Origin: Euperipatoides rowelli
Lineage: Eukaryota > Onychophora > Udeonychophora > Euonychophora > Peripatopsidae
NCBI GenBank assembly: GCA_003024985.2
Contig: PXIH01S0026331.1
Direction: 5' to 3' (one strand)
Length of the DNA: 10,813 bases
Shown here: piece after piece, positions 1 to 8,431 of the stretch
Layout: each line of letters starts with the position of its first letter
How positions within the stretch are numbered: position 1 is the first letter of the stretch
The notes under the pieces: generated by a model
Seen by the model: only the letters and a program-made list of their open reading frames with translations
The model's database searches: none
What the model was told of the DNA's origin: nothing
Made by a program: the position numbers and the translations under genes

Positions 1-244
1 AATGAAGATTTTTTATTTTTAATAACTAAATTAAAACACTAATGAAAGCAAACCAAAATTAAAAAAAAACACTTTATTTAAGCAAAACGCAACAAGTTAG
101 TTATCGGNTGCTTAGGGGACAATTGCTTAATTGCGCCACCTATGTTTAAACAAAAACCTGTCTTCCGTGAGTAATGGATTTTCCCGTCGATTTCCACACC
201 ATCTTAATTCTAGTACACTGTACCAGAAGAGATAACATTTGTTT

Positions 245-317
245 GCAATGCATTATGGGAAAAATTAAAAATGGTCCTTCCAGTTTCTGTTCAACGAGCT
301 AGAAATATATAGAGTGG
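245..317. repeat. Fragment related to the foldback element's outer end
   Basis: Positions 245-285 resemble 3212-3255 in the same orientation. Both start with GCAATGCATT, then a TGGG block, an A/T run and an ATGGT core. Positions 268-317 resemble the reverse complement of 1692-1740, with a shared core of CAACGAGCTAGAAA followed by TATAGAGTGG or GTAGAGTGG. The fragment is therefore probably a third, heavily deleted copy of the repeat family whose two arms form 1745-3357. The middle of the match (about 276-291) is poorly conserved. Confidence 0.5.
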
Positions 318-506
318 AAATACTCAACCTTGTGCATAGACACTAGCACCCTTCTCTGTCTACACAAGAAACGGAGTTTCCACGACAAAGCCGGGCAAAA
401 CAACGAGAAAATACCTTACATGGAACGGTGGAAGCAACATGCCATCATCTTGTGCAGGAATTTATTTAGATTAGATTTTTTTTGGTAGTCTAAATAGATT
501 ACAAAA

Positions 507-557
507 AAGTTATGGTAAATCATTTTTAAGTACGTGAAAAAAAAAGTACCATAACTT
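507..557. repeat. Hairpin with 11-bp perfect stem
   Basis: AAGTTATGGTA at 507-517 is the exact reverse complement of TACCATAACTT at 547-557. The loop is 29 nt and A/T-rich. No associated gene is visible, so its role is unknown. In such AT-rich DNA it may be chance or a trace of an old small inverted-repeat element. Confidence 0.5.
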
Positions 558-1646
558 AATTTTATTTTACATCTCATAGTATTATTATGTTCATTTTCTT
601 TTATTGTTTAAAGATAGAAACCCGTCACTTACTGTTGTTTACCAGCCGTAAGCGGTTCTTAAATGAATAAATTATTATTATTTCCCCACTGAATCAGCTA
701 ATTTGCAGAAATAAAATTGAGAATTGCAGGGTTTTAAAAGACCAAAAGCTTTATTAAAAATGAAAAACATACCGGTACACCAATGTCTAGGCCGATGATT
801 TGTCTACAAGCTGCATGCCGCTGTTGATAAACAGTTCACACCCATAGATCTTTATATCTAACATTTTTTTTAATGATGAATAAAACAATATTTTAAATTC
901 TAGAAGAAAAATACCAGTAGATTGATTAACTTTCAACATTGTTGCTTTTAAATTTTTTTTTTAAAAAAAGTAAGCTATTACAAAATAGTCTATTGTTGTT
1001 CGGCATATAGTTTAGTTTAGATTTTCAAGTAAATGCCCTTCCAGATTCCACGTTGTATGTGATTATGAAATAAAATAATATACAATCATAAATAAATAAA
1101 TGGACCGGGTGGATTGACTCTTGTTGAAGATCTGGCTAAATAAAAATCTAAATCTATACATACTGTAAATTTAAGTTATCAATTAGCCAATGCCACAAAC
1201 ATTACGTTAAAGCTCTTTTCAGTTTATTTAAATCAAAAACATAGAAAACAAAAATTGACTTACTATTTATATACAACACATTAAAAAAAAAAAAAAAAAA
1301 TTTTAAATACAAATTTGCTGGACAACAACAAACTACAGTACTTAAAAATATTAACCTGGGAAATGTTCACGCAACTAAAACAATTTCACTTTAAAACGCT
1401 GTAGGCTATACGTTATAACACCTAATCTTTTTCTGATTTTATTCATCTATCCTATTTTTAATTTTAAAATATTTTATTTACATAACTTATTTGTTAACCT
1501 GTAAATACTTTATGTGTAACATCTGCCTTAATTTATTGTAAAAAAAAAAATAACAAAAACTAGGTATCTGGAATAAAAAAGCATGTACAATGTACATTAT
1601 GATCCCAATATAAATAAAACAGGTGACATTGCCCATTGTCCGGCTT

Positions 1647-1682
1647 CGCCATATTTGTTTTCAATTGGAAACAAATATGGCG
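1647..1682. repeat. Near-perfect 36-bp palindrome
   Basis: CGCCATATTTGTTT (1647-1660) is the exact reverse complement of AAACAAATATGGCG (1669-1682). The 8-nt centre TCAATTGG is itself nearly palindromic, so the hairpin is almost gapless. It lies about 60 bp outside the left arm of the foldback element at 1745-3357 and next to the shared core at 1692-1740. It may mark the end or insertion point of that element, but I cannot show target duplications. Confidence 0.7.
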
Positions 1683-1744
1683 GTCAGTTTGCCACTCTAC
1701 ATATTTTCTAGCTCGTTGTTTCTGTTACATCAACCATTTTGAAT

Positions 1745-2328
1745 TACGTCAGAATTCATATTACCCAGAACTCATAGCTGAACAAATTCCCATTAAAAAA
1801 TTAAAAAAAAAATTGGCTGCCATCTTAGATTTTAGACATCTTGTTTTTTTTAAAAAAAATACCCAAAATACATTGCAAATCATGCCCAATGCATTCTGGG
1901 TAATATCCCTGAAGATTTCCAAAGTTTGCCTAAAGCAAACTTTGGCAATGTCATAGAATTAACAAATATGCAAATATGATGGCATAGACATTGAAAAACT
2001 TTGGAAATTTTCCAAATATGCAAATGATTTGACATCACACTCAGGAATCTTTGGAAATGTTCAGAAATTTTCATGAAATCACAAATTATATTGAATATGC
2101 AAATGAGGCCACACCCCTCAAGGAAATTGCTGAATATTTCCAAAGATGATGTTACAGCCTCAATATATATTCCTATTTATGCAAATAATATGCAAATTAG
2201 ATTCAAGTTATATGCAAATTAGCAAAATTATGCAAATTTTATGCAAAAATAAGCTTGATGACATCATTATGATGTGGCACAATCTCATTGGTTTGAATGA
2301 ATCAGCCTTTTATATTTACTTACTCTTA
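1745..2328 (+). repeat. Left arm of foldback element
   Basis: The arm begins with the block CATATTACCCAGAACTCAT at about 1757-1775, mirrored at about 3323-3341. It proceeds through an AATGCATTCTGGGTAAT block (1889-1905) and ends at a GCCTTTTAT block (2305-2313) mirrored at 2821-2829. It carries seven exact ATGCAAAT octamers, starting at 1968, 2018, 2097, 2179, 2190, 2212 and 2230. TGACATCA-like and GGAAAT/TTTCC motifs are interleaved, so the arm looks built from degenerate units of about 50-80 bp. A small perfect hairpin (stem CCAAAGTTTGC, 5-nt loop) lies at 1919-1945. Confidence 0.75.
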
Positions 2329-2804
2329 AAAAAAAAACTTTAATTTTGAAAGGATAGTTATTTGTTTCTTGATTTATTTAATCTTTCAATAAAATATTTC
2401 AAATCGATCTTTTTAGTTTTAAGTGCAAAATAATAAAACCAGCAGTATGAGAGTACCTGAGCCAGGTTTTCAATGAATGTGATTTATGACTGACATGTTA
2501 ACTGACACGGCAAAGGATGACTTAATATATCATCCACTAACACAGCTGGACAGGAACTAAGTTAAAAAGTTAACAAATTACTGTAATTAATTACCAATTT
2601 TCAGCATTACTTGCAATCTAACTACTTATAATTTGGGTTTGGTTAACATTTACTTGTAACTAATTTTTAAAATAAAGAAAAGTAGCTGGTACATTTTTAT
2701 TGTCTTTGAGGTTATCATATTTAGCTTCATTGAAATGTAATGAAACCAAAAGCAGCTAGTAAACAATTCAATTACCAAAGTTTTTGATTTAATTTAAACT
2801 CGTC
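2329..2804. other. Spacer of foldback element
   Basis: This is the unpaired centre between the two arms. It is AT-rich and I see no coding frame, splice pattern or RNA gene in it. It lacks the octamer arrays of the arms. It could be unique sequence captured between two arms, or the decayed interior of the original element. Confidence 0.6.
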
Positions 2805-3357
2805 TACATAGAGAGTAGGTATAAAAGGCATATTCAGTTCAAACCAATCAGATTGCACAATGTTATCATGACATCAAACCTAATTAGCATAATATTTGCA
2901 TAATTTTGCTAATTTTAATTTAATTTGCATATATAATGAGATTGTGATGTCATCAGAAATATTTAGCAATTTCCATGAAGGGTGTGCTTCATTTGCATAT
3001 TTAATAAGTTTGTGACATGATCACAGAAATTGATGAACATTTCCGAAGATCCCCGAGTGTGATGTCATCTCATTTGAATAATTGAAAAAATTCCGAGGAT
3101 AATGACCCCCATCTGAATGTTCATTAATTTTATGACATCATTTCTGAAATTATGAATGATATCATAATAATTAATGCATTCTGGATATTACCTAGATTGC
3201 ATTAGGAATGATATGCAATGCATTTTGGGTATTTTTGAAAAATTCAAGATGGTGGCCAAAATCCAACATGGTGGCAAATTTATTTTTACTTAATTTTTTT
3301 TTTAAAGGGGATTTGTTCAGATATGAGTTCTGGGTAATATGAGGAACACATGACATC
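2805..3357 (-). repeat. Right arm of foldback element
   Basis: Read on the minus strand, this arm follows the same order of blocks as the left arm. It begins with ATTACCCAGAACTCATATCTGA, running down from about 3338, and continues with an AATGCATT block near 3163-3225. TGACATCACACTC lies near 3058-3070, then AATATGCAAATGA, and it ends at GCCTTTTAT (2821-2829). Three exact ATTTGCAT octamers remain, starting at 2894, 2933 and 2991. The other positions have mutated. The outermost bases beyond about 3357 no longer match the left side. Confidence 0.75.
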
Positions 3358-3533
3358 CCTCAGATGTGCCTACATTTGCTGAAGTGCCACACCCACCTGA
3401 CATCATAGAACCTTCATCTTTGGATATATAATACTAAATATGGATAACATCCTACCAACCATCTTTGAATCAGATGTGATTTATTAAGGTGAGCATATTG
3501 TAGATCTGTAAAATACTTCACTTATTTCCTTGT

Positions 3534-4019
3534 ACTTGGCATGGTCCACATGCAAAAAACTACAAGGAAGGTCATTTTTTTTGCAACTGCAACAAATTGT
3601 AGGACAGCTAGTTGAACAATTACAGTCAGTGTATCATTTTCAAGAAGTTGTCCGGTGCAGCATACATATCTTACATTATGGGTACAAATTGGTTATCTTC
3701 AATTCTCCCTCCCTAGTTTAAGGGATCAATATCACTTGATATCCCTATCCACATCATGGTCTGAAAGTACACCCTAAGGTTTTGTAATTTTGTGGAAGAC
3801 TCAGTTGGGGGGGAAAACACTCAGGTGTAACAAATGATGTTGCAGAACAACTTTTTTAGTCAGTAGTTCTTAACGCAAGGATGCCAAAGAACATCGAGTT
3901 TTCCCACCAAACATAATAGCCATTGCTTGACAGCCAAAGTGTGCTACTTTATCTTGGTTCTTGCTTTGAGTTGTGAATACATTTGAACAGCATTGGAGGA
4001 CTTGATCACCTTTCACACC
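3534..4019 (-). pseudogene. CXC-domain (tesmin/TSO1-like) gene fragment, copy A
   Basis: Read on the minus strand from about 4019, the frame gives TTQSKNQDKVAHFGCQAM and FGGKTRCSLASLR, then an in-frame stop. After a frame change it continues as VYFQTMMWIGI and DIDPLN. It ends in a cysteine cluster (about 3628-3545) reading CNCSTSCPTICCSCKKN and, after a one-base shift, ACGPC. The conserved order is a GGKT...CSLASLRY block, a LP.TES..KFH..RVYFQ block, a D.L.WGW block and a terminal CXC zinc-binding cluster. From memory this matches a multicopy protein family of invertebrate genomes with tesmin/TSO1-like CXC ends. Several stops and frameshifts make this a pseudogene. The cysteine cluster is better kept here than in copy B. 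An AG acceptor after a T-rich tract (minus strand, 4040-4020) precedes the exon. Function is unknown, and CXC domains elsewhere bind DNA. Confidence 0.65.
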
Positions 4020-4331
4020 CTGTAAAAGCATAAAGAAATAATAACAGTTGTGTACACAACTCACTGCCAAGAGCACATTTTATGCTGCTGATGTTTTATA
4101 CTTTTGGAAAATGTTTGCACTGCATGTTTGATCTAAAAAAAAACAATGGCTTCTCATAATGAAGAAGAAGTATTAACAGGCCTATGTCCTCTCCAATTAG
4201 TGTGGAGAATGTGTACTTGCAATGTTAACTGCAGTCAAAATGTTTTCCAAAATTGTACATCATCATCAGCATAAAGTGTGCTCATGCAATGAGTTGTGTA
4301 CACAATTGTTATTTCTTCATACTCTTACAAG
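4020..4331. other. Palindrome centre: two intron-like flanks and a short unpaired core
   Basis: The inner parts of the arms (4020-4126 and 4230-4331) match each other but show no shared reading frame. Each ends, reading outward, in a pyrimidine-rich tract and an AG just before its exon. On the minus strand this is TGCTTTTACAG ending at 4020, and on the plus strand ACTCTTACAAG ending at 4331. This looks like the 3' end of one intron. The unpaired core at about 4127-4229 contains a small hairpin (TCTCCA...TGGAGA) and nothing recognisable. Confidence 0.5.
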
Positions 4332-4892
4332 GTAGTCATTTAACATCTTGTGTGAATGGTGTTGGAAAGAAGTCAGTTTCCAAAAACTTTTGATAGGTGA
4401 TTAAGTGCTCCAATTAACAACTCAAAGCAAGAACCAAGATAAAGTAGCAAACTTTGGCTGTCAAGCAATGCCTATCATGTTTGGTGGGAAAACTCAATGT
4501 TCTTTGGCATCCTTTTGTTATGAACTATTGACTAAGAAAGTTGTTTCTGCAAAATCATTTGTTACACCTGAACGTCTTCCCACAACTGAGTCTTACAAAA
4601 AATTCCATAACCTTATGATGTACTTTCAGACCATGATCTGAATAGGGATACCAAATAATATTGATCCCTTAAACTGGGGCTGGAGAATTGAAGATAACCA
4701 GCTTGCACCCATAATGTCAGATATGAATGCTGCATCAGACAATCTCTTGAAAATGATACACTGCAGTGTTCAACTAGCTGTCCTACAATTTGTTGCAGTT
4801 AAAGAAAAAATGGTCATCCTTGTACTTTTGCATGTGGACCATGACAAGTCACATCCTGTGACCATGTAAATAACCATCTTTCAGAGGAATAA
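4332..4892 (+). pseudogene. CXC-domain (tesmin/TSO1-like) gene fragment, copy B
   Basis: The exon opens after the acceptor at 4330-4331 with SHLTSC and NGVGKKSV. This resembles the family's GCDTTSA...GKGKK block but is missing bases. After two stops the open stretch 4405-4641 gives DKVANFGCQAMPIMFGGKT, CSLASFCYELLTKKVVSAKS, FVTPERLPTTESYKKFHN and YFQTMI. A frameshift follows, then DPLNWGWRIEDNQLAPIMSD and NLLKMIHC. The last part (4762-4859) is the cysteine cluster, with stops replacing two expected cysteines: STSCPTICCS, stop, RKNGHPCTFACGP, stop, QVTSC. A natural-looking end (DHVNNHLSEE, then TAA at 4890-4892) lies beyond the palindrome. Copy B keeps the middle of the protein that copy A has lost. 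The catalytic role, if any, is unknown. The GCD...GxGKK block is reminiscent of FEN1/XPG-type folds, but that is only an impression. Confidence 0.65.
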
Positions 4893-5400
4893 GAACATAG
4901 TTTTGAGTAATAAAATGGTAATGTGAAACTAAAATTAACTTTTTTTACTACTTTACTTATTATAGTATAATTTTATATTTTCTCATTCTTATCAGTGTAT
5001 TCCCTAAAATACATTATTCTGTTAATGTCAATAAAATTTACAGTAAAAAAAAAAAAAATTCAATATTTTTTTCCAACAATACACTTTATTCTGTTCATAT
5101 TTTCACTTGGAATAATGAAGAAATCATTGGTATTAGCGCCTTCACTCTTGATAGTTGGGCGCCATATTTTCCACCATCTTTGAATTAGACCTATAAAGAA
5201 ACAATTCCCCTGCCATTCCTTGTCCTTCTAAACCACACTTTGTTCTACACTAAATACTAATCATGTTATAGCCACTTTACTGGATTTTTAGAATCATCAC
5301 TTGGCCATCTTGACAAAGACCCAGCTCTAACATACTTCTATTGCACATTTTGGTAGACTTTTTTTCCTCTTTATGTATACCCAGTAGAGCCAAAAAATGG
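4893..5400. other. Unassigned AT-rich stretch
   Basis: No coding region is supported. A 14-A run is at 5045-5058. Two similar blocks (about 5005-5030 and 5076-5100, sharing an ATACA...TTATTCTGTT pattern) suggest a small old direct repeat. GCGCC at 5136-5140 pairs with GGCGC at 5158-5162 across a 17-nt loop. CCACCATCTTTGAATTAGA at 5171-5189 is nearly the same as 3454-3473 on the other side of the CXC palindrome. Confidence 0.5.
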
Positions 5401-5522
5401 TAACATACCTTTTGTTTGAATTTTTTAGGGTTAGGGTGTTTTTTATTTCATATATTGACCCGTCTAATATATGTTATGTGCCTTACAATAATGACCAGAA
5501 AAGTTGAGCAAATAGAAATTTT

Positions 5523-5711
5523 ATGTTTAATAATAATTTGGTTACCATACCTGAAAATGACATTTCTCAATCCCAGAATTATTATTGTGATCCAATTTCT
5601 GCATACCAAGAAACTACCCCTGACAGAATCAAATCTTTTCCACAAATGGCTTTAGTATACCCTCAAGAAAATACTTCATTGGATTTTAATAAACTCAAAA
5701 AACTGTGTTAA
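5523..5711 (+). pseudogene. Coding-like remnant, family not recognised
   Basis: A 62-residue open stretch has protein-like composition with few low-complexity runs. It includes NLVTIPENDISQSQNYYCDP and IKSFPQMALVYPQEN. The same frame reads in broken form on both sides: upstream SNICYVPYNNDQKS, then a stop, and downstream RIKNSQTFEFKENFSPECLS after a stop. The methionine at 5523 is probably not a true start. I do not recognise the family. It lies beside the RT end of the minus-strand Gypsy-like element and runs opposite to it, so it could be part of another element or simply chance. Confidence 0.25.
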
Positions 5712-5892
5712 TCTTCTAGGATAAAAAATAGCCAAACTTTTGAATTTAAAGAAAATTTCTCACCTGAATGTTTATCTTGTATAAGATGTGTTATTCTATG
5801 ACAAAAGCTCTACAACATAAAATTGACTCTCTGATTCCACTGTATCGGACAATATCAATCATTTTAATTTTATGCAATACATTCACCAGTCT

Positions 5893-6490
5893 TTATTCTT
5901 TGATCTCATTTTTATTTGTAAAGAAAAATATCCATAAATGTTGATAAAGGGTTTCACTTGCAATTATATCAAAATAGTTTAGAGCAAAAGATAAATCATA
6001 TTTATGGATAATATTCTGTTGTTTAATATTTGCAAAGCAGGTTGGTGTGTTTCCAGTCTGAAAGCAAGCCTCGTCCATTAAAAATGACCATTAGAAGTTT
6101 ACAAACATGGTTTTATAGAATCCTTTGGGTCATTAGGATAATCAAAAACACTGAATTTAGGTCTATAATAGAGAATATAGTGGCCTTGTGTAATTTGTCA
6201 AGTTTATCTTCTATTCTTGGGATGGGCCATGGATCAGAACTTTTTGGGCATTTAAGTGCATGTAATCTATGCAAAGTCTTTTCCTACTTTAGTTTTTCTT
6301 GTTTACAAGTATTCAAGGGAAGCAAAGAGTGAGATTTATGGTCTAATTAATTTAAATTCTAAGAGTTTATTTACCTGCTGAGTGATCTCGATGTTATCTG
6401 AAAATGATACTCTATAGGGCCTAAAAATAATGGGAATTTTACTTTTTAAGAATAAGATATGGTATTTCATGGTTCAAAGGATTCTAAAGG
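5893..6490 (-). pseudogene. Gypsy-like reverse transcriptase fragment
   Basis: Minus-strand blocks appear in the family order across several frames. KYHI and RPYRVS lie at about 6473-6408, ITQQVNKLLEFKLIRP at about 6388-6340 and LVNKKN at 6309-6292. RLCIDY is at about 6279-6262, PIPRIEDKLDKL at 6226-6191 and ATIFSIIDLNS (motif A) at about 6185-6150. CFANIKQQNII follows, and then NYFDIIASETLYQHL (motif C and following helix) at about 5978-5935. In Gypsy RTs motif C is Y-x-D-D. Here it reads YFDI, so the second catalytic aspartate is lost or deleted. A plus-strand open frame at 6030-6332 is only the shadow of this region. Similarity fades below 5893. Confidence 0.75.
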
Positions 6491-6496
6491 CAATGT

Positions 6497-8150
6497 TTAA
6501 CAAAGACTAGAGATATATGTGAAATATTTGCAAATCACTACTTCACATTTAATAAGGGTTTGATAAACAATAATTATAATAAAATTACACGTCCTGATAA
6601 GTTTGTAAACATCTGGTACACCAATTATTGTGAAGTTGGTAATGTTGTTAGGAATTTAAGAGATTCTTTTTCAGTAGGTGAGGATGGGATCCCAAATTTT
6701 TTTATCAAGAAGTGTTTTTTATCAGAATTTTTCATAATATTTTTGACTGAAATTATAAAAATTTCTTTAAAATGTGGTATAATTCCAATTTTATGGAAGG
6801 TGGGTGTGATTCATCCTATGTTTAAAAAGGGTGACAGTAGTGATATTTCTAATTATAGGCCCATCATGCATCTTTGTAATATATCAAAAGTGGCATAAAA
6901 AATTATTGTTAATAGAATTAATTTGCACTTACTTGTAACAAATTCGATACCAAATAATATGCATGGTTTTTAAAAAATAGGTCTACTCTGACGAATCTTA
7001 TAGATGTTCAACCATAGATTAATTATTAACGACAGGGACAAAGTTGTAACTGATGTTATTAATATCGATTTGGCCTCTGCCTTCGATACTATCGATCAAA
7101 AGATTCTTCTTATGAAAATGGTTAATTTGGGTTTTTCAAAATATATTATAAATTGGTTAAATAGTTACTTTGAAAACAGAAAAGTAATTGTTAATTTAGA
7201 ACATGAACGGTCTAATTATTATAATATTGATACAGGACCCCCACAAGGAAGTCTCCTTGCTTCAATTTTATTTAATATATTTATGATTGACATTGCTTCA
7301 GAATTTAAGGAGTTTACACTCTTTTATGCTGAAGACATCAAAATTATTAAAAGTATTGCAAATATTGAAGATGCTTTTTCACTCAATATTTTGTTGGCTA
7401 AATTCTTTGATAAATGTGAAGAAAACAAACTTATGTTAAACCTAGGCAAAACTTTTATTGTTCATTACGGGAAAAAGAATCCTGAATTTGCGTATTCTTA
7501 TAAAAATAAACTTTTAAATAAAGTTAATACGATAAAAGATCTTGGTGTTAGATATGATAAAGTACTCAGTTTTGACAATTATTTCAATGATTTAAATGTC
7601 AAAATTAAAAAAACATTTGGTTTTATCAGAGGTAAGATAAAAAACTTGGACATTAAAACGTTTAATTTGATATAATCAATACATTCAGCCAATGATTGAT
7701 TACGTAACAATAATGTGGCATTTTACAAATATAGTGATATTAGAAAAACTTTGGACAGATCATTTAGATTTATTTCAAAGAGATCCAGAGGATTAAAAAA
7801 TGTGAACTATGAGCAACGATTAACTAGATTGGGTGTAATGAGACCCAGTATCAGGTTTATTGGAAACAATATTGTTTTCATCTATAAAGAGGTTTTATTT
7901 AAGAATAATACTAATGGTTATTTTGTTCTTAGTCCTAAAAGCAATGCCAGAAAGCATAAGTTTCAATTGAGATTACCTTTTTGTAAAAGTCCTTTTTTTT
8001 TTCAGATCTGTATTTCGTAGGGGGGGGGGGGGGGGTTTTTTCTGGAATGATTTGCTCAAGCATTTTTTTGATATATTTAAAAAAAGAATTGGACATATAT
8101 TTGAAATTAAAAGTGTTTTAATATGTAAATTTGGTCAATATTTTCTTTGA
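6497..8150 (+). pseudogene. Non-LTR retrotransposon ORF2, reverse transcriptase and C-terminal part
   Basis: Frames read LTKTRDICEIFANHYF, then GEDGIPNFFIKK and LWKVGVIHPMFKKGDSSDIS NYRPI (RT motifs 0-2). A stop follows at 6896-6898. After further breaks 7004-7675 gives VINIDLASAFDTIDQKILL (motif A), TGPPQGSLLASILFNIFMID (motif B), LFYAEDIKII (motif C), KLMLNLGKT (D) and IKDLGV (E). The 7715-8020 frame gives RSFRFISKRSRGLKNVNYEQ, RLTRLGV and LPFCKSP. After a 16-G run it resumes with FWNDLLKHFFDIFKKR and ends at TGA 8148-8150. Motif C is normally ADD; here the first of the two aspartates is E, which with the stops means no activity. The protein would reverse-transcribe its own RNA at a nicked target. 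Confidence 0.85.
8020..8035 (+). repeat. Run of 16 G
   Basis: The run interrupts the C-terminal frame of the non-LTR ORF2 between a VF(R)R-like segment and FWNDL. In related proteins this point has a short Arg-Gly-type codon stretch, so the run is probably a slipped or expanded GGG tract. Its length may be a sequencing or assembly uncertainty. Confidence 0.8.
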
Positions 8151-8428
8151 TGTAAGTGTGAGAAAGTGGTGATGTGATATAGCGGGAGAAGAGGGGCATA
8201 CTGTATTTGATTGGTGATATTCAATTTTTTTTATATACGTCATGATATATGTATTATTTATGGTTTATTTTCTGTTACAAATTTATTGTTTGAGGTTTTG
8301 TGTTTTATTTATTTGCTTGATTATCTTTTGTAAATTTTCAATATTTGTTAATTTGTTTGTTTGTATTTTATGTGTTGCTAAACTGTATAAGCGCAAGCTT
8401 AGACTTTTATTATTATAACTAAAAAAAA
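8151..8428 (+). other. 3' UTR and tail of the non-LTR retrotransposon
   Basis: This T/G-rich stretch follows the ORF2 stop. It ends with CTGTATAAGCGCAAGCTTAG (8383-8402), then TTTTATTATTATAAC and an A8 run. A short TTA-type repeat tail plus A run is typical of the 3' end of such elements. Beyond 8431 the minus-strand Gypsy coding similarity begins at once, so the boundary is close to 8428. Confidence 0.65.
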
Positions 8429-8431
8429 TCA

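Larger units (their letters stand above)
1..1640. other. Non-coding AT-rich region
   Basis: I see no coding region on either strand. The stretch is rich in A/T runs, including an 18-A run at 1283-1300. A less AT-rich island at about 300-460 could be old unique sequence, but I find no convincing exon in it. One ambiguous base (N) is at 108. Internal structure worth noting is a hairpin at 507-557 and a fragment at about 245-317 that matches the foldback element further right. No promoter or terminator can be supported. Confidence 0.7.
1745..3357. mobile_element. Foldback-type inverted-repeat element, non-coding
   Basis: Two long arms in opposite orientation (1745-2328 and 2805-3357) enclose a spacer of about 480 bp. 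Arm similarity by eye is around 70-75% with small indels, so the element is old. No transposase or other coding region is visible in arms or spacer. Short open frames here are not conserved between the arms. The structure fits a non-autonomous foldback or long-TIR DNA element. No clear target-site duplication was found at either edge, so the exact ends and superfamily remain open. What else it could be: an inverted duplication of an unrelated satellite-like repeat. Confidence 0.7.
3534..4849. repeat. Large palindrome made of two head-to-head gene-fragment copies
   Basis: Positions 3534-4126 are the reverse complement of 4230-4849 at roughly 75-80% identity by eye. Only about 100 bp at the centre is unpaired. 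Outer ends match as ACTTGGCATGGTCCACATGC (3534-3553) against the complement of GCATGTGGACCATGACAAGT (4830-4849). Inner matches reach the TTTTGGAAAA blocks at about 4100 and 4245. Each arm contains the same broken coding exon and upstream intron-like sequence (see the two pseudogene entries), with the 5' ends facing each other. This is a DNA-level inverted duplication of one genomic segment. Confidence 0.85.
6491..8428 (+). mobile_element. 5'-truncated non-LTR (CR1/Jockey-like) retrotransposon
   Basis: A plus-strand ORF2 remnant begins just upstream of the RT domain, with no endonuclease domain. It runs through RT and the C-terminal region to a stop at 8148-8150, then a 3' UTR ending in TTATTATTATAACTAAAAAAAA at 8407-8428. 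Loss of the 5' end with a retained 3' end is the usual result of target-primed reverse transcription. It lies inside the minus-strand Gypsy-like element in the opposite orientation, so it inserted later. I could not settle a target-site duplication. The clade call rests on the RT and C-terminal motifs read by eye and is tentative. Confidence 0.8.

Noticed and set aside
340-460. A possible host exon with a donor-like GTAAGG on the minus strand
   Set aside because: The candidate frame is about ten codons and ends in a stop; composition alone does not support an exon.
1636-2343. Three small open frames (1636-1956 plus, 1880-2143 minus, 2146-2343 plus)
   Set aside because: They fall in the foldback arm and its edge, are not conserved in the matching arm, and have low-complexity composition.
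1968-3000. A CRISPR-like or satellite array from the repeated octamers
   Set aside because: Spacing is irregular, units are degenerate, and the pattern is explained by the eukaryotic foldback arms.
3530-3721. Plus-strand open frame of 63 codons
   Set aside because: It is antisense to the CXC-family exon of copy A; the matching minus-strand frame explains the sequence.
4995-5183. Open frame of 62 codons
   Set aside because: It runs through a 14-A run and hydrophobic AT-rich codons with no recognisable family.
5416-5655. Overlapping plus and minus open frames (5416-5655, 5448-5645)
   Set aside because: They overlap the more protein-like 5523-5711 frame and look like low-complexity AT-rich translation.
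6030-6332. Plus-strand open frame of 100 codons
   Set aside because: It is the shadow of the minus-strand Gypsy reverse transcriptase, whose ordered motifs cover the same bases.
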